A model generated the notes under the pieces. It did no database searches. It saw only the letters and a list, made by a program, of their open reading frames with translations, and was not told the origin of the DNA. This document shows positions 26,445 through 35,147 of a stretch of DNA of 64,000 nt, piece after piece. The translations under genes and the position numbers were made by a program. The DNA is taken from the NCBI RefSeq assembly GCF_042610425.1, contig NZ_JBGJZM010000001.1, forward strand, positions 620,001-684,000, read 5' to 3'. This stretch comes from Ectobacillus sp042610425 (GTDB lineage: Bacteria > Bacillota > Bacilli > Bacillales > Bacillaceae_G). Numbering within the stretch: position 1 is the first letter of the stretch; each line of letters starts with the position of its first letter.

Positions 26445-27419
26445 GTGATACAGCAAGGACTATTCGTAACTGTTGCTGTTGCATTTCTTATTGCCGTTGC
26501 TATTTCTCCAATCTTTATCCCCTTTTTGCGGCGTTTAAAGTTTGGACAAAGCATACGAGAAGAAGGACCTAAATCACACCAGAAGAAATCAGGAACCCCT
26601 ACCATGGGGGGAATCGTTATTTTTATCTCCATTATGGTTACTACGGTTCTCATGGTAGCGAAATTTGGAAAACTAAATGTTACAACATATTTGCTTCTTT
26701 TTGTTACATTTGGCTATGGATTATTAGGATTTTGGGATGATTTTATTAAAGTCGTAATGAAACGCAATTTAGGATTAACTTCGAAGCAAAAGCTAATAGG
26801 ACAAATCCTTATTGCTATTGTATTTTTTGTATTCTACAAAGCATTTGGCTTTTCAACAGATTTACATATACCTGGAACTACTATACATTTTGAACTTGGT
26901 TTTGGTTATTTTTTCCTTATCTTATTTTTGTTAGTTGGTGCATCTAATGCAGTTAATTTAACAGATGGACTTGACGGATTGCTAGCAGGAACATCTGCTG
27001 TTGCTTTTGGAGCATATGCTATACTGGCATTTTATCAAGGTCAATATGAGGTTTCTGTGTTTTGTATGGCAATTGTTGGGGCCGTGTTAGGATTTTTAGT
27101 ATTTAATGCTCACCCCGCTAAAGTATTTATGGGTGATACGGGCTCTCTTGCTTTAGGAGGAGCAATTGCTGCGGCAGCAATATTAATTAAACAAGAGTTG
27201 CTTCTTGCTATTATTGGTGGTATCTTTGCCATCGAAACATTATCTGTTATTATTCAAGTTATATCATTCAAAACAACTGGTAAACGCGTATTTAAAATGA
27301 GCCCGATTCATCACCATTATGAACTTAGTGGATGGTCAGAGTGGCGCGTTGTCGTTACGTTTTGGACGGTTGGATTATTGTTTGCAGTGTTAGGAATCTA
27401 TATCGAGGTGTGGATGTAA
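26445..27419 (+). CDS. mraY: Phospho-N-acetylmuramoyl-pentapeptide transferase MraY
   Basis: MraY transfers phospho-MurNAc-pentapeptide to undecaprenyl phosphate, making lipid I at the inner membrane face. The 324-residue product has ten hydrophobic helices. The catalytic loops are GPKSHQKKSGTPTMGG, WDDFIKVVMKRNLGL with the Asp pair, NAVNLTDGLDGL, and FKMSPIHHHYELSGWSE near the C-terminus. The start is GTG 26445 behind AAAGGGGGGAAA. Its stop touches the murD GTG start. Confidence 0.97.
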   Translation: MIQQGLFVTVAVAFLIAVAISPIFIPFLRRLKFGQSIREEGPKSHQKKSGTPTMGGIVIFISIMVTTVLMVAKFGKLNVTTYLLLFVTFGYGLLGFWDDFIKVVMKRNLGLTSKQKLIGQILIAIVFFVFYKAFGFSTDLHIPGTTIHFELGFGYFFLILFLLVGASNAVNLTDGLDGLLAGTSAVAFGAYAILAFYQGQYEVSVFCMAIVGAVLGFLVFNAHPAKVFMGDTGSLALGGAIAAAAILIKQELLLAIIGGIFAIETLSVIIQVISFKTTGKRVFKMSPIHHHYELSGWSEWRVVVTFWTVGLLFAVLGIYIEVWM

Positions 27420-28769
27420 GTGAAAACGGTAGAGGCGTATAAAAATAAACATATACTAGTTTTAGGGATAGCAAAAAGCGGCTATGCAGCCGCAACGCTA
27501 TTAAAAAGTTTAGGAGCTCATGTTGTTGTGAACGATAAGAAGCCATTAGAAGATAATCCAATGGCACAGCGTTTGCAGCAGGAAGGATTTCATGTTGTAT
27601 GCGGGAGTCATCCGCTTGAATTGCTTACGGATGTGGAATTGGTTGTGAAAAATCCAGGAATTCCTTATAGTAATCCAATTCTTGTAGCTGCAAAAGAAAA
27701 AGGAATCTCCATTATTACTGAAGTAGAGCTTGCTTATTTAATTTCAGATGCACCATTTATTGGTATTACAGGTTCGAACGGAAAAACGACAACAACAACC
27801 TTGATATTTGATATGCTAAAACAAGGGGACAAGCAGCCTTTAATTGCAGGTAATATTGGTACAGTTGCATGTGAAGTTGCTTCTTTTGCAAAGAAAGATA
27901 ACATAATTGTAACGGAATTATCTTCATTTCAGCTGATGGGAATCCAAACCTTTCAACCGAAAATAGCAGTCCTATTAAACCTGTTTGATGCGCATTTAGA
28001 TTATCATGGTACGAAGGAAGAATATTGCCGGGCAAAATCAAATATTTTTAAAAACCAAACAGAAGACGATTACTGCGTCATCAATGCTGATGATGAAAAT
28101 GTGTTGAAATGGTCACAGCGAAGCAAGGGGCAAAGCATTCTATTTTCAACGACAAAAGTAATTGAAAATGGAGCATATGTAAAAGACGGTGCCCTTTATT
28201 TTTGTAAAGAAAGAGTAATGGAGATAAGCGACATTGCCCTTCCTGGTAAACACAATTTGGAAAATATATTAGCTGCTATGAGTGTTGCAAAGGTAATAGG
28301 CGTTTCAAATGAAGCAATTGTACATGTGCTAGAAAACTTTACGGGTGTGAAGCATAGACTACAATATATAACGACTATACATAATCGTAAATTCTACAAT
28401 GACTCAAAGGCGACTAATATATTAGCTACTCAAAAAGCTATTTCTGCTTTTGACAAGCCTGTTATTCTACTTGCAGGTGGCTTAGATCGTGGCAATGATT
28501 TTGATGCGTTACTACCCTATTTTCAAAATGTAAAGGCATTGCTTACATTTGGTCAAACTGCACCAAAATTGATAAAAACTGCACAAGAAGCGCAGGTTAA
28601 ATCTATTGTACAAGTAGAGAATTTAGAAGAAGCTGTGCAAAAAGCATACGACTTGTCCGAAGAAGGAGATGTTATTCTTCTTTCTCCTGCATGTGCAAGC
28701 TGGGATCAATTTAAAACTTTTGAACAAAGAGGGGACATGTTCATACAATTTGTGCATAAGCTAGTATAA
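27420..28769 (+). CDS. murD: UDP-MurNAc-L-alanine:D-glutamate ligase MurD
   Basis: MurD adds D-glutamate to UDP-MurNAc-Ala. The 449-residue product has an N-terminal UDP-binding Rossmann-like domain (LVLGIAKSGYAAATLLKSLG), the P-loop GITGSNGKTTTTTLIFDML (about residues 115-133), the Mur-ligase central block NLFDAHLDYHGTKEEY, and C-terminal YNDSKATNILATQKA and SPACASWDQF. Translation starts at GTG 27420 directly after the mraY stop, so it is coupled to mraY. Confidence 0.97.
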   Translation: MKTVEAYKNKHILVLGIAKSGYAAATLLKSLGAHVVVNDKKPLEDNPMAQRLQQEGFHVVCGSHPLELLTDVELVVKNPGIPYSNPILVAAKEKGISIITEVELAYLISDAPFIGITGSNGKTTTTTLIFDMLKQGDKQPLIAGNIGTVACEVASFAKKDNIIVTELSSFQLMGIQTFQPKIAVLLNLFDAHLDYHGTKEEYCRAKSNIFKNQTEDDYCVINADDENVLKWSQRSKGQSILFSTTKVIENGAYVKDGALYFCKERVMEISDIALPGKHNLENILAAMSVAKVIGVSNEAIVHVLENFTGVKHRLQYITTIHNRKFYNDSKATNILATQKAISAFDKPVILLAGGLDRGNDFDALLPYFQNVKALLTFGQTAPKLIKTAQEAQVKSIVQVENLEEAVQKAYDLSEEGDVILLSPACASWDQFKTFEQRGDMFIQFVHKLV

Positions 28770-28887
28770 AGCGAGATGTTTGAGGATTAATCCTCGTTGC
28801 ACACACTTTTGGCAGCATTATTGCAGAAACCTCGCACTATGAGTAGGTACACTACTAATGTACTTACATGCAAAGAGGTGTTTCGTA

Positions 28888-29985
28888 TTGCAGGCAAAAA
28901 AAGCTCCTGATTTTGTGATCATTTTGGTAACCTGTATGCTACTGACGTTTGGTATGATGATGGTATACAGTGCCAGTAGTGTATGGGCGTCCTACAAGTT
29001 TGATGATCCATTCTTTTTTGCAAAGAGACAGCTATTGTTTGCAGGATTAGGGATCGTGGCAATGTTTAGTATAATGAATATTGACTATTGGGTGTGGCGG
29101 AAATATGCATTGACAATTTTGCTCTTATGTTTCGTGTTGCTTATTGTTGTGTTAATTCCTGGTATTGGGATGGAACGAGGAGGGGCACGGAGTTGGATTG
29201 GAATTGGAGCATTTTCGATTCAGCCATCTGAATTTATGAAATTTGCAATGATTATTTATCTCTCTAAATTTCTTTCAGAGCGGCAGAAAACGATTACGAC
29301 CTTCACTCGAGGGCTAGCTCCCTCACTCGCCATTGTTTTTCTTGCATTTGGCATGATAATGCTACAACCAGATTTAGGTACAGGAACGGTTATGGTGGGC
29401 ACATGTATTATCATGATTTTTATTGCAGGAGCTAGAATTATGCATTTTGCTATATTAGGTCTGTTAGGTGTAGCAGGGTTTGTTGGATTAATTTGGTCAG
29501 CACCATATCGTATGAGACGGATTACCTCTTACTTAGACCCATGGTCTGATCCTCTTGGAAGTGGTTTTCAAATCATTCAATCACTCTTTGCTATTGGACC
29601 AGGCGGGTTGTTTGGTCTAGGACTTGGGCAAAGTAGACAGAAATTTTATTATTTGCCTGAACCACAAACAGATTTTATTTTTGCAATCATTTCTGAAGAA
29701 CTTGGCTTTATTGGCGGATCATTTGTTTTGCTATTATTTGGTTTGCTATTATGGCGAGGTGTACGAGTTGCTTTGGGAGCACCTGATTTATATGGAACAT
29801 TTTTAGCTGTAGGTATTGTAGCGATGATTGCAGTTCAAGTTATGATTAACATAGGGGTTGTAACAGGGCTTATTCCTGTTACAGGTATTACATTGCCCTT
29901 TATCAGTTACGGTGGGTCAAGCTTAACGCTAACATTAATGGCTATTGGTGTATTGTTAAATATTAGTCGTCATGCTCGCCTCTAA
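28888..29985 (+). CDS. spoVE: SpoVE, FtsW/RodA-family (SEDS) glycosyltransferase
   Basis: SpoVE is the SEDS peptidoglycan polymerase that works with SpoVD in cortex synthesis. The 365-residue product has about ten transmembrane helices. SEDS blocks include YSASSVWASYKFDDPFFF, RGGARSWIGIGAFSIQPSEF, LQPDLGTGTVM and PEPQTDFIFAIISEELGF. GLIPVTGITLPFISYGGSS follows. I chose TTG 28888, which follows AAAGAGGTG at seven bases and gives the known family length; the frame from 28858 would add an unsupported ten residues. A terminator follows directly, which is unusual because murG normally comes next. Confidence 0.9.
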   Translation: MQAKKAPDFVIILVTCMLLTFGMMMVYSASSVWASYKFDDPFFFAKRQLLFAGLGIVAMFSIMNIDYWVWRKYALTILLLCFVLLIVVLIPGIGMERGGARSWIGIGAFSIQPSEFMKFAMIIYLSKFLSERQKTITTFTRGLAPSLAIVFLAFGMIMLQPDLGTGTVMVGTCIIMIFIAGARIMHFAILGLLGVAGFVGLIWSAPYRMRRITSYLDPWSDPLGSGFQIIQSLFAIGPGGLFGLGLGQSRQKFYYLPEPQTDFIFAIISEELGFIGGSFVLLLFGLLLWRGVRVALGAPDLYGTFLAVGIVAMIAVQVMINIGVVTGLIPVTGITLPFISYGGSSLTLTLMAIGVLLNISRHARL

Positions 29986-30016
29986 ACCTCTGTTGAGTAA
30001 AACAGGGGTTTTTTGG
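29985..30016 (+). terminator. Terminator after spoVE
   Basis: AACCTCTGTT pairs with AACAGGGGTT (one G-U) around six bases, followed by TTTTTT. It closes the upstream dcw transcript before murB. Confidence 0.88.
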
Positions 30017-30314
30017 TGTACATGACCGTTGTTCTTGGGAGTTAATAAATTTTGTATGATTTTGATAGTTGACAGCGCCATCGAAACCGAGTATCGTAAT
30101 TCCGAGTCATTTATTTCATGAGTGGATTTGTGATATTCTTAAGATAATAGGTGTCTTACTAAAGTTACAAGTTTTGTATTTCCGTACGAATCGTGCTATT
30201 ACATAAAAAAGAAAATGTATATGAAAAATAGAGAAGATACTTGTACACAAATAACGTTAGGTGAACGTCTTGCATACGATAAGAGTATGGAGGATTTTTA
30301 TGGGGGAGATTAAT
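30017..30314 (+). other. Gene-free gap where murG would normally be
   Basis: No reading frame with MurG features (for example the GGGTGGH motif) is present on either strand, and the gap is far shorter than a 1.1-kb murG. A TTGACA at 30069-30074 with TATCGT 17 bases later may be a weak promoter for murB. I see nothing else convincing in it. Confidence 0.6.
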
Positions 30315-31223
30315 ATGCAACAATTAGCTAATGACCTTAAACAAGCGAATGTTGGGAAAATACTTACTAGTGAACCGCTCGCTCGACATACAACCATGAA
30401 AATTGGTGGACCTGCGGATATTATGGTTATACCAAACACCGTAGAAAGTGTTGAACAAACAATAAAGCTCATCCAACAATATGGAATAAAGTGGACGGTG
30501 ATTGGTCGTGGATCCAATTTACTTGTGTCAGACAACGGAATAGAGGGAGTTGTTTTAAAGTTTGGCGAAGGACTGGATCATCTTGAAATAAAAGATACGA
30601 TTGTTCGCGTTGGAGCGGGATATCCGCTAGTACGGCTCGCTACAAACATAAGCAAACAGGGGCTTGCTGGTTTAGAATTCGCTTCTGGTATACCTGGAAG
30701 TGTGGGTGGTGCTATCTATATGAATGCTGGCGCTCATAAATCCGACATGTCACAAATTGTATCAAGAGTTCACATATTATTTGCAGATGGTACCGTCGAA
30801 TGGCTGACGCATAAAGAACTTATGTTTTCGTACCGAACGTCTATACTACAAAAAGAAAGACCTGGAATTGTATTGGAGGCGGAGCTTGCCCTTTCAAAAG
30901 GTGACCGGGAGCAAGTCTTTTCCGTTATGCAAAAAAACAAAGACTATCGCAAAGAAACACAGCCATGGAATTATCCATGTGCAGGAAGTATTTTTCGTAA
31001 CCCGTTACCCAATCATGCAGGAAATCTTGTGGAAAGAGCGGGTTTGAAAGGATATCAAATTGGCGGAGCACAAATTTCTCCGATGCATGGTAATTTTATT
31101 GTAAATACAGGAGGGGCAACCGCAACGGATGTATTGCAATTAATTGACTTTGTAAAACGGACAATTAAGGAGAAATATGGTGTGGAAATGCATACAGAAG
31201 TGGAAATGATAGGAAGAATATAG
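30315..31223 (+). CDS. murB: UDP-N-acetylenolpyruvoylglucosamine reductase MurB
   Basis: MurB reduces UDP-GlcNAc-enolpyruvate to UDP-MurNAc using FAD and NADPH. The 302-residue product shows the type II MurB blocks: TTMKIGGPADIMVIP, VIGRGSNLLVSDNGIEG (FAD binding), ASGIPGSVGGAIYMNAGAH, SYRTSILQKERPG and CAGSIFRNP with the catalytic Ser. I chose ATG 30315, seven bases after GGGGGAG; the longer frames from 30261 or 30300 lack this spacing. It probably has its own promoter because a terminator sits 300 bases upstream. Confidence 0.95.
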   Translation: MQQLANDLKQANVGKILTSEPLARHTTMKIGGPADIMVIPNTVESVEQTIKLIQQYGIKWTVIGRGSNLLVSDNGIEGVVLKFGEGLDHLEIKDTIVRVGAGYPLVRLATNISKQGLAGLEFASGIPGSVGGAIYMNAGAHKSDMSQIVSRVHILFADGTVEWLTHKELMFSYRTSILQKERPGIVLEAELALSKGDREQVFSVMQKNKDYRKETQPWNYPCAGSIFRNPLPNHAGNLVERAGLKGYQIGGAQISPMHGNFIVNTGGATATDVLQLIDFVKRTIKEKYGVEMHTEVEMIGRI

Positions 31224-31227
31224 TTAT

Positions 31228-31256
31228 TTTTATCGATTTCCAAGTTATGCTATAAT
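31228..31256 (+). promoter_or_regulatory. Extended -10 promoter of divIB
   Basis: TATAAT (31251-31256) with the TGC extension just before it, and TTTTAT 17 bases upstream, form a plausible sigma A promoter just after the murB stop. Confidence 0.6.
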
Positions 31257-31263
31257 GAACAAA

Positions 31264-31295
31264 AAAGAACGGCATGAAGTTACATGCCGTTCTTT
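31264..31295 (+). other. Strong hairpin at the predicted 5' end of the divIB transcript
   Basis: A 13-bp perfect stem (AAAGAACGGCATG against CATGCCGTTCTTT) with a six-base loop begins about eight bases after the divIB -10. It lacks a long T tail, so it is a poor terminator. It may stabilise the mRNA 5' end or attenuate transcription. Confidence 0.6.
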
Positions 31296-31320
31296 ATGTT
31301 ACCAACATGGAGGAGCTAAT

Positions 31321-32064
31321 ATGGATAAAAAGGTCATTCAGCTTGAGGACCGTGTTCCAAAGTTAAAACTACAAAAGAGAAAAAAAATGAATCGTAGACT
31401 TGTACTATATCTTTCTATTTTATTTATGCTTGTTATGTTTGGCATTTACTTTCGATCACCTATTAGTAAAATTGCTGATATCTCTGTAGAAGGAAATCAC
31501 TACTTAAATAAAAATGATGTAATGGCACTTTCAGGTGTTACTTATGACATGAGTTATTTTCGAATTAATGCTAGCCAATCTGAAGAAAAATTAAGACAGC
31601 AAACCGAAATAAAGAATGCGGTTGTAAAAAAACTATTTCCAAATAAGATTGCCATCGTAATTGAAGAATATAAAACAACTGGATATGTAAAAAAGGATAA
31701 TACGCTGTATCCAATACTAGAAAATGGTAAATCGATAGGAGCTTTAAAAGGGAACACACTTCCTGTTGCAGCTCCGTTATTTATAGATTTTAAAGATGAA
31801 AACACCATCCAGCAGCTCTCTAAGGAGCTTGCCAAGTTGGATTCTAGCATTGTACGTTCCATCTCAGAAATTCATTTTTCTCCTAATTCTACAGATCCTA
31901 ATTATCTTCTCTTATTTATGGATCAAGGATATGTAGTAAGTGTGACAGTTCAAGATTTTGCAACAAAAATGGGTGCCTATCCACTTATTATTAAACAACT
32001 AAAACCGGGGGATAAGGTACAAATTCATTTGGAAGTGGGAGCCTATATTGAGCATATAAATTAA
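31321..32064 (+). CDS. divIB: Cell division protein DivIB (FtsQ)
   Basis: DivIB is a bitopic divisome protein that regulates septal wall synthesis with FtsL and DivIC. The 247-residue product has a basic cytoplasmic N-terminus (KLKLQKRKKMNRR) and one transmembrane helix (about residues 26-44). An extracellular POTRA domain follows (SPISKIADISVEGNHYLNKNDVMALSGV). I chose ATG 31321 because ATGGAGGAGC lies upstream; the frame from 31255 would run through the leader hairpin. The next functional gene is ftsA, 400 bases downstream, with an sbp remnant between. Confidence 0.93.
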   Translation: MDKKVIQLEDRVPKLKLQKRKKMNRRLVLYLSILFMLVMFGIYFRSPISKIADISVEGNHYLNKNDVMALSGVTYDMSYFRINASQSEEKLRQQTEIKNAVVKKLFPNKIAIVIEEYKTTGYVKKDNTLYPILENGKSIGALKGNTLPVAAPLFIDFKDENTIQQLSKELAKLDSSIVRSISEIHFSPNSTDPNYLLLFMDQGYVVSVTVQDFATKMGAYPLIIKQLKPGDKVQIHLEVGAYIEHIN

Positions 32065-32171
32065 AATGTTACTAAATTATTCGAATTTATACTGTTGGAA
32101 ACAACCTTATGCGTATTCTATCTTGTATTTTGTAAACAAAGACGACTACGGAGGTAGATACCTTTTTTTGA

Positions 32172-32339
32172 TTGTTTTTTAATATAATCTTTGCTATAAG
32201 TTTAGCTTTTCTAGGAGTACATCTTGGTGTAGACTTATATATAGTGGTATTATTCGCTTTTGAAGTAGTATTCGTTTTAACTATTGCTGTGATACGACAA
32301 TTATTATTGGCAAAAAGAATGCTTTCGAAACAAAAATAA
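32172..32339 (+). pseudogene. sbp: Remnant of sbp (small basic protein, DUF1290)
   Basis: A 55-codon open stretch reads LFFNIIFAISLAFLGVHLGV followed by DLYIVVLFAF. It matches the C-terminal half of the Bacillus small basic protein, which normally lies between divIB and ftsA and is about 120 residues. A TGA stop lies immediately before it in frame. Only 107 bases separate it from divIB, too few for the missing 65 or so residues, though a DYGGRY reading in another frame may be a trace of the GGIR motif. No ribosome site is at a usable spacing, so I read it as a pseudogene. A short TTG-started peptide is the alternative. Confidence 0.8.
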
Positions 32340-32350
32340 GAAAAATATGC

Positions 32351-32378
32351 TTGCAAAAAAAGGGATATGTATGATAAT
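32351..32378 (+). promoter_or_regulatory. Promoter region of ftsA-ftsZ
   Basis: TTGCAA, 16 bases, GATAAT fits sigma A. An overlapping GTTGAAT at 32380-32386 behind AAGGGATAT resembles a sigma H promoter; B. subtilis ftsAZ also has one. The sigma H part is tentative. Confidence 0.5.
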
Positions 32379-32465
32379 GTTGAATATTTTTCTTATATAT
32401 AAGCGACGAAAGGCGTTCAAATAAAACTCTATGGATGATATAAATTAAAAAGGAGGTGCCAAGGT

Positions 32466-33743
32466 ATGAACAGCAATGAAATGTATGTTAGTCTTGACAT
32501 CGGTACATCCCATGTTAAAGTTATCATTGGCGAAATGGTAAATGAAACACTTAATATTATTGGTGTCGGAACTGCAAAATCAAATGGATTAAAAAAGGGC
32601 TCTATTGTTGACATAGATGAGACTGTACAAACGATTAAAAAAGCGATTGAGCAAGCAGAACGAATGGTCGGAATGGACATTCACCGTGTTGTTGTTGGAA
32701 TCGGCGCAAATCAAGTACAGCTTCATCATTGTCATGGTGTAGTTGCTGTATCGAATGAAAACCGTGAAATTGAGAACGAAGATGTATTACGTGTAATTGA
32801 TGCTGCACAAGTTGTTTCGATTGTGCCAGAACGTGAAATTATAGACGTAATTCCAAGACAGTTTATCGTAGATGGATTAGATGAAATTAATGATCCGCGC
32901 GGTATGATTGGTGTTCGTCTCGAAATGGAAGGAACACTCGTTACAGGGGCTAAAACTTTACTACATAATTTGCTTCGTTGCGTAGAACGGGCAGGACTTG
33001 AAATTGTTGACATATCATTGCAACCATTAGCTGCAGCTACTATAGCCCTTTCTCCAGATGAAAAGAATATGGGAATCGCTTTAGTAGATATTGGCGGTGG
33101 TTGTACAACCGTTTCTGTATTTCAAGAAGGAATCTTGCAATCTACGAATGTCATTCCTATAGGTGGAGAGCATATTACAAAAGATATTACCATTTGTTTT
33201 AAGACCTCTACTGAAAATGCAGAAAAAGTAAAAATTAAATATGGACATGCGTTTGCTGAAGCAGCCTCTGAGGAAGAGATGTTTACTGTTCCTATTATGG
33301 GGAGTGACCATACGTTACAGTGTACGCAAGCTGAACTTGCAGAAGTCATAGAAGCTCGCTTAGAAGAAATATTTTTATTTATTAGAAAAGAACTGGAAAA
33401 ATCAGGTGTGAAGCAATTGGCGAGTGGATATGTGTTAACGGGCGGAGTAGCTGCAATGCCTGGTGTACTCGATTTAGCTCAAGAAATTCTACAAGAAAAT
33501 GTTCGAATTGCTATTCCTGACTATATTGGTGTTCGTGAACCACAATATACAATTGGTGTTGGACTTATTCGAAATGCATATCAAAAGGCGAAGATGAAAG
33601 GCAAGGAAATTCATGAAAATTTAGATAGTTTTGAACGTCGTACGCCTGTACCAGTTTCGCAACCACCGGCTAAGTCTAAACCGCGTGATGAGGATCGTAT
33701 GATTAATAAAGTGAAAAAAGTTATCCGCTACTTATGGGATTAG
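32466..33743 (+). CDS. ftsA: Cell division protein FtsA
   Basis: FtsA is the actin-like ATPase that tethers FtsZ to the membrane. The 425-residue product has the phosphate-1 motif VSLDIGTSHVKVIIG (residues 8-22), the connecting block VDIGGGCTTVSVF (phosphate 2), and the adenosine motif LTGGVAAMPGVLDLA. A C-terminal amphipathic helix (RMINKVKKVIRYLWD) is the membrane-targeting sequence. AAAAAGGAGGTGCCAAGGT precedes ATG 32466. It is followed after 39 bases by ftsZ, forming the division operon. Confidence 0.97.
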   Translation: MNSNEMYVSLDIGTSHVKVIIGEMVNETLNIIGVGTAKSNGLKKGSIVDIDETVQTIKKAIEQAERMVGMDIHRVVVGIGANQVQLHHCHGVVAVSNENREIENEDVLRVIDAAQVVSIVPEREIIDVIPRQFIVDGLDEINDPRGMIGVRLEMEGTLVTGAKTLLHNLLRCVERAGLEIVDISLQPLAAATIALSPDEKNMGIALVDIGGGCTTVSVFQEGILQSTNVIPIGGEHITKDITICFKTSTENAEKVKIKYGHAFAEAASEEEMFTVPIMGSDHTLQCTQAELAEVIEARLEEIFLFIRKELEKSGVKQLASGYVLTGGVAAMPGVLDLAQEILQENVRIAIPDYIGVREPQYTIGVGLIRNAYQKAKMKGKEIHENLDSFERRTPVPVSQPPAKSKPRDEDRMINKVKKVIRYLWD

Positions 33744-33782
33744 ATGCATACAAGAAAATTGAGGTTCTAGGGGGATTTTGAT

Positions 33783-34907
33783 ATGTTAGAATTTGATACT
33801 ACTCAGGATCAATTAGCAAATATTAGAGTTATTGGTGTAGGTGGCGGCGGAAACAATGCTGTAAATCGTATGATTGAGCACGGTGTACAAGGAGTAGATT
33901 TTATCGCTGTTAATACAGATTCCCAAGCTTTAAATTTATCAAAAGCCGAAACAAAGATGCAAATTGGTGGTAAGCTAACTCGGGGGTTAGGGGCAGGAGC
34001 AAATCCTGAAGTAGGAAAAAAAGCTGCTGAAGAGACAAAAGAACAAATTCAAGAAGCATTGCGTGGAGCAGATATGGTATTTGTTACGGCTGGTATGGGC
34101 GGCGGAACCGGGACAGGTGCAGCTCCTGTTATCGCTCAAGTTGCAAAGGAATTAGGGGCATTAACGGTAGGTGTTGTTACACGTCCCTTTACATTTGAAG
34201 GTCGTAAACGTGCCACACAAGCACAATCCGGAATTGCCGCTTTAAAAGAAAATGTAGATACACTCATCGTTATTCCAAATGACCGCTTATTAGAAATTGT
34301 AGATAAAAATACACCTATGTTGGAAGCATTCCGTGAAGCGGATAATGTGTTGCGTCAAGGGGTACAAGGTATATCAGATTTAATCGCTGTTCCAGGTCTT
34401 ATTAATTTAGATTTTGCAGATGTAAAAACAATTATGTCAAACAAAGGATCTGCATTAATGGGAATTGGTATTGGAACGGGTGAAAATCGAGCAACAGAAG
34501 CTGCAAAAAAAGCTATTTCCAGCCCTTTGCTAGAAACGTCAATCGATGGCGCACAAGGTGTGCTTATGAATATTACAGGTGGAACAAATTTAAGCTTGTA
34601 TGAAGTACAAGAAGCAGCAGATATTGTAGCTTCTGCATCTGATCCGGAAGTGAATATGATTTTCGGTTCTGTTATTAATGAGAATTTGAAGGACGAAATT
34701 ATCGTAACTGTAATCGCGACAGGATTTGATGACAACCTGGCTGTCCAGCTTCCTAAGCCTATGGCAAGACCAAGTAGTACTTCAACACAACAAGCAAAAC
34801 CAGAAGTGAAAACACGTGAAGAAAGCCGGGAAGAGCCTGCTGAGCGGAGTCCTCAAGTAGAAGATATTGATATTCCTGCATTTTTACGAAATCGTCGTAG
34901 ACGATAA
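33783..34907 (+). CDS. ftsZ: Cell division protein FtsZ
   Basis: FtsZ is the tubulin-like GTPase that forms the division ring. The 374-residue product has IGVGGGGNNAVNRMI (residues 16-30), the tubulin signature GMGGGTGTGAAPVIA (about 104-118), and the T7 loop with NLDFADVKTIM. A disordered linker leads to the C-terminal tail DIDIPAFLRNRRRR, the docking site for FtsA, SepF and other partners. Length is normal. TAGGGGGATTTTGAT precedes ATG 33783, and a strong terminator follows. Confidence 0.98.
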   Translation: MLEFDTTQDQLANIRVIGVGGGGNNAVNRMIEHGVQGVDFIAVNTDSQALNLSKAETKMQIGGKLTRGLGAGANPEVGKKAAEETKEQIQEALRGADMVFVTAGMGGGTGTGAAPVIAQVAKELGALTVGVVTRPFTFEGRKRATQAQSGIAALKENVDTLIVIPNDRLLEIVDKNTPMLEAFREADNVLRQGVQGISDLIAVPGLINLDFADVKTIMSNKGSALMGIGIGTGENRATEAAKKAISSPLLETSIDGAQGVLMNITGGTNLSLYEVQEAADIVASASDPEVNMIFGSVINENLKDEIIVTVIATGFDDNLAVQLPKPMARPSSTSTQQAKPEVKTREESREEPAERSPQVEDIDIPAFLRNRRRR

Positions 34908-34910
34908 TGT

Positions 34911-34950
34911 AAACCAAAAAAAGCTGACATCTGTCAGCTTTTTTTGGTTT
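34911..34950 (+). terminator. Terminator after ftsZ
   Basis: AAAAAAAGCTGACA pairs with GTCAGCTTTTTTT across a three-base loop, ending in a T run. Confidence 0.92.
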
Positions 34951-35053
34951 ACAAATATTTTCCTCTAGCTTCATGGGCTAGTCTGCTTTACTTTACCATA
35001 CTGACAGGATGTGGCTAGAAGTACCAAAATAACAAATAAAATCACAACAAGAA

Positions 35054-35087
35054 TTGACAGACTTTCACATTGTAAATGCATTATACT
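35054..35087 (+). promoter_or_regulatory. Spo0A-type sigma A promoter of spoIIGA with 22-base spacer
   Basis: TTGACA (35054-35059) and TATACT (35082-35087) are separated by 22 bases. The B. subtilis spoIIG promoter is known for this same overlong spacer, bridged by Spo0A-P. TTGACA overlaps a possible 0A-like heptamer on the other strand, but no perfect 0A box is visible. Confidence 0.7.
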
Positions 35088-35147
35088 AATTTTATCCTGT
35101 TATACTAGGCAGTTTGAACCCTATCTCAAGATGTAAGAGGTGAGCAT

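Noticed and set aside
30017..30314. Possible murG fragment
   Set aside because: No MurG motif could be read in any frame; the sequence looks like promoter and spacer only.
32087..32356. Minus-strand 89-codon ORF before ftsA
   Set aside because: It is the antisense shadow of the sbp remnant, which matches a known family on the plus strand.
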